A DNA stretch of 64,000 nt, taken from positions 20,401,354 through 20,465,353 of the forward strand of contig NC_045142.1 in the NCBI RefSeq assembly GCF_008831285.2, read 5' to 3'. This DNA comes from Nymphaea colorata (Eukaryota > Streptophyta > Magnoliopsida > Nymphaeales > Nymphaeaceae). The notes below the pieces were generated by a model. It was not told the DNA's origin, did not search any database, and was given only the letters and a program-made list of their open reading frames with translations. The translations under genes were made by a program, and so were the position numbers. This document shows, piece after piece, positions 1 through 10,708 of this stretch (positions are counted from its first letter, which is position 1; the number at the start of each line of letters is the position of its first letter).

Positions 1-185
1 TGAGAAATGACCTTCTTCTTGGAGAAAATATTCAGAAATTTCTGTAACATAGAGCTGTGCTAGATTTGTTAACAATGATAAGATCTATGGAACAGATACG
101 ATCAGGATCAGTTACAAAGGATTTGGTACGGTTTCCAAAACTCAAGAGCTATTCAAACTGACCACTCTTCTCTAAATGAGAAAGA
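1..185 (-). mobile_element. End of an antisense copia fragment, copy 1
   Basis: This stretch is nearly identical to about 8628-8812. There the same DNA continues into a minus-strand copia open frame with a GAG-pre-integrase domain. Only the outer end is inside the window, so the rest of the fragment presumably lies upstream. The shared stretch runs straight into the plus-strand copia LTR-like sequence in both places, so the two parts were probably copied together. The exact boundary with the LTR is not resolved. Confidence 0.55.
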
Positions 186-395
186 AATCATTTCTCCTCT
201 CTTCTTCTATAATTCTGCCCAAATCTGTCGTGTAAATCAAGATCCTGAAATCAAGGATCTGAATTGTATAAAGTGAATATAAATATTTGCACTCTCTCTG
301 TCTGGTTATAGAATAGAAGGGAGAGTCTTTGTGTGGATGTAGGCTGATTTTAGCCGAACCACGTTACACCTATGTGTTCATCTTTTCTTTTAACT

Positions 396-407
396 TGGTA
401 TCAGAGC
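396..407 (+). promoter_or_regulatory. Copia primer-binding site (initiator Met-tRNA)
   Basis: TGGTATCAGAGC is the classic plant copia primer-binding site, complementary to the initiator methionine tRNA. It marks the junction between the 5' LTR and the internal region. Confidence 0.85.
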
Positions 408-656
408 CTGCAACTGCTTTCATCGTGGTCTTCCGTATCATGCATCTTTCTAGAGCCATGCTTCACCTGTCTGGTGCACGACCATTGTTTCATGCTGACA
501 CCATCATTTTCCAGCCACTCTCTTTGCTGCGTCCTCTATTGCGTCTCCTGTTCCTCTTCCTACATCCATAGTTTTTTGCGTGACAAGGGAACCACAGAGG
601 AACGTGTGGTTTCATGCTCTTTTTTTTTTGTGGTGAGAAGTGAAAGCCACCAAGGC

Positions 657-997
657 CTTCACCGAGGAGCGTGCTGCTTCCTGTCTTCACCGAGGAGTGT
701 GCTTCACCGAGGAGCGTGATGCTCCTTTTAATGTTTGAACAAAGGTGTGGCACGAGTGTGTTGTTTGCTGCCTTCATCGAGGCACGTGCTTCCTTTTGGA
801 GTGTGTTGTTTCTTGCCTTCACCGAGGCACGTGCCTCCTTTTTGTCTAAGGGGGCCACGCTCTTTCCAGCCTTCACCGAGGAGCACGCTGTTGATTTCTT
901 TTTCTGTCTCTCAACAAGGGAAGGTCATGCTTTTCCAGCCCTCACCAAGGAGTGTGTTGTTTCCTTTTGTGTTCACATGTTCACCGAGGAGCGTGCT
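657..997 (+). repeat. Eight degenerate copies of a 19-bp motif in the copia leader
   Basis: The motif CTTCACCGAGGAGCGTGCT recurs with small changes at about 657, 685, 702, 772, 817, 871, 939 and 979. Spacing is irregular (17 to 70 bp). The same series is present in the second copy (about 9280-9630), so it belongs to the retrotransposon family and did not arise locally. Confidence 0.75.
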
Positions 998-1145
998 AAC
1001 AAGGGAATGCCACCGAGGCCTATCTTCCCTTTAGTCGCCCGATCCGCCTCCTCATCGCCTTTTTTGTTTATCAGACACAAATCGTATTGACTGTGTTCAT
1101 CGGCTGTTGATTGAACGAGGGAGAAATTTCTAGTATAATGTGGCT

Positions 1146-1245
1146 NNNNNNNNNNNNNNNNNNNNNNNNNNNNNNNNNNNNNNNNNNNNNNNNNNNNNNN
1201 NNNNNNNNNNNNNNNNNNNNNNNNNNNNNNNNNNNNNNNNNNNNN
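1146..1245. other. Assembly gap (100 N)
   Basis: Exactly 100 N, the usual placeholder for a gap of unknown length. It falls just after the gag start position of the copia copy. Confidence 0.99.
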
Positions 1246-1295
1246 GTTTAAGGAGGTCAATAGACAGGTTTTGGAGCAGGGACTACCATGTGTTA

Positions 1296-1481
1296 CAGGG
1301 ACAGAGCCAAAAAAATTTCATGAGAAGGCCAATTAATGTTTTCTAAATTTTGACAAGGTCAAAATATCATTTTTCAAAATTTATTATAGGACAAGTGAAA
1401 TTTACTAAAATTTACATATAATTTTTTTAAAAAAAATTGAGGTGGGGCAGGGCCATGCGAGCCTCCCTTGGCTCCACCCTG
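1296..1481. mobile_element. hAT-type MITE, diverged
   Basis: The left end CAGGGACAGAGCC and the right end GGCTCCACCCTG are imperfect terminal inverted repeats of the CAGKGGCGGAGCC kind common in small plant hAT elements. The interior is AT-rich and non-coding. The flanking 8-mers (ATGTGTTA and ATGCCTAA) match at only 5 of 8 positions, so the target duplication is eroded or the ends are slightly off. Confidence 0.55.
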
Positions 1482-1794
1482 ATGCCTAAAAAAAAATTTT
1501 CAAACACCACTAGGACAACTCTTCTTCCAACATATTCAACAGTTATTGTGGTCACCTTAAGTAATACGTTAAAGTGTCTGCGCCTTCCTTTGTGTTTGAA
1601 AGTCTTCAAATGTTCGTGATTGTTATACCCTAAGCTTAACCATTGGAAGATGCTACCACTTTTCTCCATTGTGATGGTTACTGGTTACACAAAGGAATAC
1701 GTAACTCAGTTCAGCCACATGTCTTTTTTTTTTGCATAATTTGCAAATCCAAATCCTTCCCTTCATCAGCGGCCACCATAACTCTGACTTCCAT

Positions 1795-1802
1795 TATAAA
1801 TA
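1795..1802 (+). promoter_or_regulatory. TATA box of the aspartic-protease pseudogene
   Basis: TATAAATA lies 44 bp before the ATG at 1846. The second aspartic-protease pseudogene has the same box in a similar position (29065-29072), which supports a retained promoter core. Confidence 0.5.
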
Positions 1803-1845
1803 TCAACACATTTCTCCTTAGTACATCAACCTTTTAGTCCTCACC

Positions 1846-3187
1846 ATGGCAGCCTTCTTCTCCGCCTTAGCATTAAGCCTCCTCCTGCAGCTGCTCCTAC
1901 TTGCAATACTGCCTAACCCTACCACAATCTTTGCTTCCAAACTTCTCGGCTTCTCTATAGACCTCATTCATCGAGACTCATCCCTGTCACCACTCTATGA
2001 CCCTTCATCCACTCTAGCTCAACGAGCTGAGCAGGCAGCTCTGCGCTCCATGTTGCACTCCCGCAGCATTGCTTCACGGTTTGCCAATACCACCAGCATG
2101 ATCTCCAGCCCCGTGATGGCAGGTCCCGGCGAGTTTCTCATGAAACTCTTGCTAGGTGCCCCATCCAGCCTGTACTGGGCCATTATAGACACTAGTAGCA
2201 ATGTCATATGGACAACATGCCGCCATTGTGATAACTACCCCGTCAAAACACCAATGTTTGATCCACTTCAGTCGTCCACCTACAAGAACTAGAGATGCTC
2301 TACCAGCTTTTGCATGGAATTGCACGACGATCGTTGCATCAGAGACCAACTTTGCTGGTTCAGATATTCCTATGGAGACAATTCCAAAGTAGAAGGGGTC
2401 CTAGCCTCCGAGACGCTCTTGTTTGACAATGGTGCCGACACATCAAGCATGAAGGAATTGTCTTTGGTTGTGTTCATCGTGAAGATAATCCTGATTCTGC
2501 CCTGCGTAAACTTCCTGGCCTTGGCCGTGGTCCTCTCTCTCTTGTTAAACAGATTGGCTCTTCCATTGATGACAAATTTGCTTACTGTCTTCCTCCATAT
2601 AGCAATGAAAACAATTCCGCGGGACAGCTCAAATTCGGCAAGGACACAAGGTTTTCAGGCACAGAAGAGGTTCGAGAGACGCTGATGGCATCAGATGGTG
2701 GTGAAGGCAGCTTTTATGTGCTCATCCTGACAGACATAAGTGTCGGGAACAGCAGACTCAACATGCAACTTGGTGGTGCACAGACGACTGCATTGTTGGG
2801 AGATGCCAGATCGATCATCATAAACTCGGGTACCAGCCTGACTTTTCTTGCCAAAGATGTGTATGGTCAAGTGGCAAATGCAGTGGCTAATGTCATAAAC
2901 CGTGAATGCTTCTATCCTCCTGAGCAACATTTCTGTGTTACCATGTAGAGAACATTGGTGATCCATATGAAGGGTTGCCGGAGATGACCTTTCATTTCAC
3001 TAATGCAGACTGGAAGCTGCCACCTTCAAATATCTTTGGAATGTTTGGAAGTGGAATCGCCTGCTTAGCCATTAAAGATGGAGAGATGCCCATCTTTGGG
3101 AATATTGCGCAGCAGAACATGCATGTCAAGTATGATCTGGGCAACAGACTGCTTTCTTTTGCATCAACTGAAAAGGTCCAGCCATGA
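1846..3187 (+). pseudogene. Aspartic protease (nepenthesin/CND41-like), broken
   Basis: The frame opens with an ATG and a strongly hydrophobic signal peptide (about residues 1-30), followed by the family propeptide motif GFSIDLIHRDSSLSPLYDPS. The pepsin-like body then continues in pieces. A stop falls at 2290-2292, the frame shifts near 2450, and another stop falls at 2946-2948. The C-terminal part ends with the family-typical FGNIAQQNMHVKYDLGNRL. The two catalytic sites are altered as well: the first reads DTS instead of DTG, and the second reads NSGTS where DSGT is expected. Plant genes of this family are often single-exon, as this copy appears to be. Family members are secreted or vacuolar endopeptidases. 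Given the lost active site and broken frame I call it a pseudogene. A related copy lies at 29.1-30.7 kb. Confidence 0.88.
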
Positions 3188-6100
3188 AAAAAGTCCAATA
3201 CGTAGAAATGAATTGTTTATCATAGGAACAAAAGTTCTAGACTTTTGTCACCTATAAGTAAGGGTTTTATTTGGCCATAATTGTGTGTTTCTGGTTATTG
3301 CACGTTCAACTCTCTCCCTCCCCCCCTTGTGGATCTAAAAGTAAGAATCTTAGAAATGACACATTTTGTATATCTTTCATTATCTTTTCTCTTAATCTGA
3401 CCACATTTAATCATTTTGAGGTTTTTTTCTGTGTGAAACTGACAAGTCTTATAATAATGCCATGTTAATTCTTTTCAAATACGAGGTTGATGGTTTATTT
3501 TATTTGATTTCAAAGGTGGTGTTGCAAGGAACAATAGAGGGAACCTTAGATTATCTTGAAAGGGCAGTGCGGATACATCTTGAAAGGGCAGTGCTACACT
3601 TTTTTTACACACAAGTCCTAATTTTACATTTGGTTTTTTCAGAGTTATCAAAGACTCAAAGGTGACATATTATTTGAAGTGATAATGTCGTACACATTTA
3701 CATTAGTTCTCTATTTATTTATGTATTACATATAGCTTTTATCTACGTATTTATATCTATCTTTTAATGCATGTTTATTTATATTTTTATACACATGCTA
3801 TCTTGCATATGCTATGGTGGTCATCCTCCATAATGTCTCTACCATCTTTTAAGAGTCACCTTTCTAATAGTGTGTCTTGTAAGTAATTGCTAAGTCAAAG
3901 AGAATATCAAGTGTTTTTAATAGGTGCAGCTACAAAGTATTCTACATTTCAAGCATGCATTTTTACCATAGCTTCTGCTCGTTTTGTTTTGGATATTCTT
4001 TTGTTGATTAATTCCTCTGGGTCTTTGAAAATGGGTGCAGTAGATTGTGGCTAACCTATGTAATCTTATAACTCTCTCTAATGATCTATATTCAGCCATT
4101 CAATATGGTTTCAAATCTGATATTTGGTCTCTTCTCTCTCTCGTTTTTTCCATGATGGCCAATATTTTTGTATGACAATTGTACTAATTTTTTTAGTATA
4201 AGTTTTGGATATGGTTTGCAAATTGCTTATATGACATGGCTGCACATCGTCCAGCATTCAAAGCTTTTGTAAGACCTACTTTCTTTGATCCATTACACAT
4301 ACTTTGTATGCATGAATATATTTATTTGGAAATTAATACAATCTACTTATTTATTAAGAATTTTATGACTTTGTACTTTTTTATATGCCACCTTATGCTG
4401 AACAACTTCAAGGCCATCCTCCTGCAACACATGGGTAAGATGATTATTCAGTCTCATTACTATGTAGCACTGGTATGGATGTAAGAATTCCTCTTTGCTG
4501 ATGTCCGTGCCCTAATTGCTGCTCATGGAGCGTCCAAGATCTTTTGGCCTTATAGCCTTTATACTGTCTGTTGCCTTCTTGCTATTTTTAGTAACCTTAC
4601 TTGGTCTACTTAATCCTTTCTCTCGATCTTATCTTGGTATATCTTCTATTGGGTTAATGCTGATTTTATTTCTAGAATGTTGTTACAGGTGGCCAATGCA
4701 CTCAACAAGTAGAATGTATTGGTGAAATGATAAATATAATTCTTAAGACTGATGGCACACCTATAGCTATTGGAAACAAGTTACATGTCACAGGTGTAAT
4801 CTACTTACTACTTAGTATAGTTGTTGAAACACATAGTTGCTGTTTGAGACATGGTGCATTTGCAAAGAGCTGCCTCTCTTTAATGTAACAATATATATTC
4901 TCATGATTTGATTTGTAAACTACTTTGCTTCTAATACCTTAAGACTGTAACAGTTTGAATTTCCAAATTTCCTCCTTTTCTTTGTAGTTCATCAGTATCA
5001 AGTCAATTTTAGTAGGAACTTGCATTTTGTCCCTTGATGGCATGAAGCTGGTTTTGACTAAGTTGATCATGAGTGAATTTCTCTTCTAGAGAACATCTGA
5101 GTCATCTCATCAGATCAGAACTAGTTATGGTCCTATCAGGCACCGCAGATGTGGATGTCAGCAAGGAAAGGAGAGTTAATCAAGATCTATACTCGATGGG
5201 CATGATTGATTCACAGAAGCTTGTTCTTTCTAAGGTGCATGCTAGATTAGTTTCTTTCTCTTGTAGAAGCTTGATTCACAGAAGCTTGTTCTTTCTAAGG
5301 TGCATGCTAGATTAGTTTCTTTCTCTTGTAGAAGCTTGTCCTATCGATTGAGGCTGGTTAGTTTCTTTGTGCTGAAAACTGATCTATTCTTTGATCTTGG
5401 ATCTTGTAGGCAGAAGATGTGGAAATCAAGAAGCTTACTGCCCGCCCAATATTGTTGAAGGAAACCCATGCTTGGATTACATCAAATACATCATTTTTTC
5501 ATGGCTGGGAAGTTTGAAGTAGAACGGGAGGAATGGTGGAAACAAGTAAATTTTAACGATTCTTTCTTTTATAAATGCATTCTTAATTCAGACTTGATAG
5601 AGATGTCTAATCTGAATCTGTCGTTATCCATGTAAATTTTCAAATTTACATTGATTTGTCAAGTTTTCTCAACACGGGCATGTCATTGGATAAAAGCTGG
5701 GAATGACCAGTCCGTGCACTTCTAAAATGGCAGCAGGTGATCTGAGGCTAGCGAAACTTTTTTGGCAACACTGCAAAGGGCAAGGACAAGTATTGGACTT
5801 TTGCGAGTTGGCAATAAACTTATTTGCAACGACAAAAGGCGTTGCCAATAGCTTGTCTTTATTGTTGTGGTTGCATTTGTTTCACCAGGGACCAGATCAG
5901 GTCGAAACTCCCCCCCTGTCCGACCTTAAATCTATCATTTTTAATATACGTGGATTTAAGATCCATGCTACATAAATCTTTAGTTTGTTTAAGCTGAGGA
6001 CCTTTTAAGGCATACCTTTTAATGCTACATCGAACTATCAAACACAACTTAAAGTACAAAGGAGGATCGAATCAATCTCTCAAACCATCCGGACATAAGT

Positions 6101-6440
6101 ACACCACCACAATTTTCATTGTCACTTTCGATGCAAACTCTGCTGGGAGTTAGGCTGCCGTCCCTTCTAGTAGAAAGAATAAGTAATGAATCTACATTAA
6201 AGAGTAACTTTGTCAATATTACTTGAACATCCCCTTCCTGATGATCGGGGTGCCCACACACTATTTTCTTTGTCTTTATATGTTTTTTTTATCAATATTC
6301 TATTGATAATGCTTTTGTTTTTTTTCAACTTCAGCAGTACATTATAATAACCTTCGTACATGTTTGCAAAATAATATACTTTGTTATTTTTTTGAAATTT
6401 ATATCTATCAGTTTGATCTAATTTTATGAAAATGATTTTG
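3188..6440. other. No recognised gene
   Basis: This is AT-rich DNA with short exon-like open patches (near 4386-4435 with a GGTAAGA-type donor, 4690-4795 and 5410-5515). I cannot assign any of them to a family. A GCAACG...CGTTGCCAAT motif around 5763-5852 resembles fragments of dispersed repeats. One local tandem duplication is listed separately. Confidence 0.5.
5208..5337 (+). repeat. 65-bp tandem duplication
   Basis: Two adjacent copies (5208-5272 and 5273-5337), beginning GATTCACAGAAGCTTG, are essentially identical, so the duplication is recent. Confidence 0.9.
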
Positions 6441-6444
6441 ACGA

Positions 6445-7050
6445 TGATTAATTTGCAGGGCCGGGGAAAAGAAAATGTGGATGAAGTTGGTGCTATGACT
6501 ATCAAAGCTAGAGGTAGCTAGATGACAAAGTCATGAAATGTCTGACAATTAATTGATATAATTCTTTTTCTAAATCTTAAACGAAAAAAATATGGTATCA
6601 ATTAAACATTGGCATTATTTGGGTCAAATGACTGACAAATTAATAAAGTGCTTATTTGGTAATTAATGATAGCTGGGCCCAACAGCATTCGGCCGACCTT
6701 GTATTTTGCGTTAAGACACAACCAACTAAAATTAAAATATAGAGATCTTCCCTAGTGACAGAGCCTATTCTGTTTAAGGTCACCCACAATTGCCTGTTCA
6801 TTCAAATTCAACTGAATCATCTTGTGTGATGGTAAGTGCCGTGGTGGAGCTACATGATGGCTGGTGCCGCACAAACTTTAGTTATGTTCATGCTAATAAC
6901 TTCGCACATTTCAGGCAGCTACTTCTGCAGTAGAGTGGTTATTTTGTTATTTTGTATAATTAAAAACTGATTTCAAAAGACCATGCTCAAACAACTGGTC
7001 AATGCAAATGCACTGTGATGGTTTTTATCCACACAAAACAAAAAAATAGC
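6445..7050 (+). repeat. Segmental duplication A, copy 1
   Basis: Blocks of this stretch align in the same order with about 20110-20950. Shared landmarks include AAAATGTGGATGAAG, TTTGGGTCAAATGACT, GAGATCTTCCCT and GGTTATTTTGT. Many substitutions and indels show the copies are old. The last part also resembles about 14965-15065. Confidence 0.7.
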
Positions 7051-7060
7051 TGATTTCAAT

Positions 7061-7092
<32 letters not shown>

Positions 7093-7699
7093 GAACATAT
7101 GTTGTACTTGTACGTTTTATTTACCAGAAATTAATTGTATAGGTTCGTCTTAATTGGATGCAAGGGCCAGTTAAAGGAGAAAAATTCAGCCGACTTTTCT
7201 TTGAATCCCAATGACTTTTCTTAAACGACGGTGACATGCTTTCAGTTTCCAGTCGACCTGGTCGGATTGAGAGCAATGTGCTATACTAGTGCAAGGATGG
7301 AACTTGGAAGCACTATGTATATCAGTTGAAGGACATTTGACTCTACTCACATGGGCATCGGCATTATGGAAAGCCGGATCTAAAATTAGTGTCTTATATG
7401 GTCTTATGCATAAAAAATTATGCATATGGGTGCTTAATAACCAAAATAACATGTCTAAGTTAAAAAAAAAAAAAGACTTTTAGCAGGGCAAAAAGGGTCT
7501 ATGAAAAAGTAAATATTCCAAAATATACACTTCTTTACAAAAAAAAAAGGAATACTCTAACCCTGCACTGTCCTACACGATCCAATATCATTGGACATGC
7601 GTAGGGGTGTAAAAAGGGAGGCCTAGGCAATCGCTGAAAAGAACTCATGGGACTAGGAATAAGATTATTTAATAAAATACAGAACTCTGCATGCCAATT

Positions 7700-8815
7700 A
7701 CAATTTGATCAAATATCGGGCTGATGACAAACTTGTACGATTCAAATAGGTTGATCTGAACCAATTTTCACAGATAAAATGAAAAAATATATAAAATAGA
7801 TGACAAGAAAGCACCAAATTAGAAATTAAGAACAGCAAAGAAACGACAATAGAAGCAAAAAAGAGGAGTGAGAAAGACAAAGGATGTCTAGATGGCTATG
7901 AGCAAACAACAACCAAAAGGTCGACCCCTCTTCTGAGGACAAGAGTTCAACTTCAAACATATAGAGAGACCAAGCCCCAGCCCTGATGTCAAGATTGTTC
8001 CAGCTAAGTTTTGATTCTTTTAACCTAGCAGAGGGTTCGCTACCACCAAAAGTTTGTCGGTTAATAATATTTGTAAGTCTTCCATGTGAAACCAAGTCCT
8101 TCTCAACCCAATCTGGAACCTTTCACAGTCTTAAGATTGGATAAAATTCACCCAGTGCGTGACTTTTGTTTATATAAGATATTGCTAGTGGCCATACAAT
8201 GCCTGCTAATAAAAAAGACTTCATCTTTTTTTCTTGAGAAAGAACACCCAACTCATCCATGATTTCTCATCTTTTAACAGGAGAAAGTATCTGAAAAAAA
8301 AGTTGGAAACAGCAGGAGCCAGGCCCCATACATCAGCCTGAACCAAGTTGAAGCAATATTGGCATTTTATTTCAGATTCAGGAAATGATTGTCCAGTCAT
8401 CTTTGCGTAATTGCATGTCTCACATACTGGAAAATTGTAGACGAGCTTAAGAAACACAGTTTTGAGAATTAGATCAGACAAATGTCCCAACCTATAGTGC
8501 CATATGAGTGATTCTTCGTTCTTCTTGTCAGCTGGAAGTGCCTTGTTTGTGTTCAAGTTAATGTAGTAGATAGAGCCCATCTCTCTCATAACAATCACCA
8601 AGCCTCTTCCGGGGTTTCTGGTCCAGCAGAATGACCTTCTTCTTGGAGAAAATATTCAGAAATTTCTGTAACATAGAGCTGTGCTAGATTTGTTAACAAT
8701 GATAAGATCTATGGAACAGATATGATCAGGATCAATTACGATGGACAGGGTATGGTTTCCAAAACTCAAGAGCTATCCAAAACTGACCAATCTTCTCTAA
8801 GTGAGAAAGAAATCA
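7700..8815 (-). mobile_element. Antisense Ty1/copia fragment (GAG-pre-integrase)
   Basis: On the minus strand a frame at 8601-8221 encodes a GAG-pre-integrase segment: WHYRLGHLS with the zinc-binding His, then a Cys-x2-Cys pair (CETCNYAKMTG), then VQADVWG at the start of the integrase core, where it breaks down. The region beyond 8601 carries a degraded continuation toward the protease side. This is a different copia family from the plus-strand element that follows. Pieces of the same DNA recur at 1-185 and 15370-15790. Confidence 0.75.
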
Positions 8816-9770
8816 TTTCCCCTATCTTCTCTTATAATTCTGCCCAAATCGGTCGTGTAAATCAAGATCCTAAAATCAAGGATCTAAATTGTATAAAGTG
8901 ACTATAAATATTTGTACTCTCTCTGTGTGGTTATAGAATAGAAGAGAAAGTCTTGGTGTGGATGTAGGCGGATTTTGGCTGAACCACGTTACACCTGTGT
9001 GTTCATCTTCTTTTAACTTGGTATCGGAGCCTGCAACTGCTTTCACCGTGGTGTTCCGTATCCTACATCTTTCTAGAGTCATGCTTCACCTGTCTGTTGC
9101 ATGACCATTGTTTGATGCTGGCACCATCGTTTCCCAGCCACTCTCTCTGCCGTGTCCCCTGTTGTGCCTCCTGTTCCTCTTCCTACATCCACAGTTTTTT
9201 ACGTAACAAGGGAAACCACAAAGAAGTGTGTGGTTTCATGCTCTTTTTGTTGTGGTGAGCAAGTGAAAGCCACCAAGGCCTTCGCCGAGGAGCATACTGC
9301 TTCATGTCTTCATCGAGGAGCTTGCTATTTCACTGAGGAGCATGCTGCTCCTTTTAGTATTTGAACAAAGGTGTGGCACTGAGTGTGTTGTTTCCTGCCT
9401 TCATCGAGGCACGTGCCTTCCTTTTGGAGTGTGTTGTTCCTTCCTTCACCAAGGCACGTACCTCCTTTTTTGTCTAAGGAAGGCCACGCTCTTTCCAGCC
9501 TTCACTGAGGAGCATGTTGTTGACTTCTTTTTATGCCTCTCAACAAGAGAAGGTCACGCTGTTTCCAGTCGTCACCAAGGGGTGCGCTGTTTCCTTTTGT
9601 GTTCACTTGTTCACTGAGGAGCGTGCTAACAAGGGAGTGCCACCGAGGCCTATCTGCCACTTCAGTCGCTCGATCTGCCTCCTCAGTCTCCTTTTTTATT
9701 TATCAGACTCAAATCGATTGACTGTGCTCGTCGGCTGTTGATTGAATGAGGGATAAATTTCTAGTATAAT
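8816..9770 (+). mobile_element. Copia LTR end and leader, copy 2
   Basis: This is the same sequence as 186-1139: TATA-like ACTATAAATATTTG, a CT-rich LTR end, the primer-binding site, then a leader with the 19-bp motif series. The outer LTR boundary is not certain because the block shared with copy 1 continues leftward into the antisense fragment. No matching 3' LTR was seen downstream of the coding region. Confidence 0.7.
9019..9030 (+). promoter_or_regulatory. Copia primer-binding site with one mismatch
   Basis: TGGTATCGGAGC differs from the canonical TGGTATCAGAGC by one A-to-G change. Confidence 0.8.
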
Positions 9771-10708
9771 ATGGCTGCATTGTCCTCTTCTAATGCTCAT
9801 CGCACTCCTACTCCACCAGGTACACAATGGAATGCTTTCTCAAGTTTGGTTTCAGTCAAGCTTGATCGATCAAATTATCTCTCTGGCATTCTCAAATTGA
9901 AAGTGTTATGAAAAGTCAAAATTTGATCAAGCATGTTAATGGAAAATGTTCTGCTCCACCTGAATTTCTTGATGAAGCACACACACACAAAAATACTGCT
10001 TATGATTTATGGTATCGTGAAGACCAACTTGCACTAAGTTGGATCAAAGTCACTGTGACTCAACCAGTCATGTCACAACTGGATCGTGTTGGCACAGCTA
10101 TAGATACTCGGTGCATCCTTGAAAAACAGTATGCCTCACAAAATAATCTTCGTATTATTCAGCTGAAAAGAGAATTACAAAACATAAAAGGGGGAGGAAT
10201 GTCTATGACTGAATACCTTCAACATATTAGTTTGTTACATGATTCTCTTAGTAGAGTGCAACACTTTGTCTCAGATACAGACCTAGTTCTCTATACCTTG
10301 AATGGACTGAATTCTGAATATGCATCTTTTATTACCACGGTTACTGCATTCAAAGATCTGCCTTCATGGTCTGAATTATATGATATGTTAATTACTCAAG
10401 AGCGATGACTTGGAATGCTTTCTTCATCCCAGATGACTCAGGTTGAAGCCACTGCCACTGCCTTTATTGTCAAACAAGGGCATGGGCGTGCTTTTATTAC
10501 TGACCAAGGGCGTGGGTGTGCTTTTATTATTGACCAAGGGTGTGGGCGTGGCAACTATAATGGTGGTAGGGGTAGAGGCCGTAATGGATGAAGAGGAAAC
10601 TATGGAAAAAATAATAATACTAACAAGTCTAGCCAAGGAGTAACTTGTCAATATTTTGGCAGAAGAAATCATACAGCTCGACAATGTTATGATATTCCAA
10701 AAGCGTTT
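9771..10708 (+). pseudogene. gag: Copia gag, frameshifted
   Basis: Translation starts MAALSSSNAH and reaches LVSVKLDRSNYLS, typical of the copia gag N-terminus. A one-base loss near 9880 breaks the frame. The main gag body resumes at 9908-10408 (UBN2/retrotran_gag_2 type, with the conserved region around LNGLNSEYASFIT) and ends at a stop. A Gly-rich linker follows (about 10440-10600). A zinc knuckle can be made out around 10640, but its second Cys is replaced (CQYFG), so the CX2C pair is broken. Gag would form the virus-like particle that packages element RNA; this copy cannot. Confidence 0.8.

Larger units (their letters stand above)
186..1145 (+). mobile_element. Ty1/copia 5' block, copy 1 (LTR end, leader, first gag codons)
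   Basis: This matches 8816-9776 with scattered substitutions. It contains a TATA-like stretch (aatataaatatttg), a CT-rich LTR 3' part, a perfect copia primer-binding site and a long leader of about 730 bp. The block reaches the position of the gag start in copy 2, but here the codon reads GTG (1140-1142) instead of ATG. Sequence then stops at the assembly gap, so whether a body of the element follows is unknown. Open frames in the leader are by-products of its internal repeats, and I do not call them genes. Confidence 0.7.

Noticed and set aside
329-1090. Overlapping open frames of 80-139 codons in the copia leader
   Set aside because: They arise from the 19-bp motif series; both strands and several frames are open, and the second copy does not keep them.
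4236-4560. Possible exons of a transcription factor (PPYAEQLQGHPP, ADVRALIAAHGAS)
   Set aside because: The short matches suggested a bZIP-like protein but no domain followed; not enough to name.
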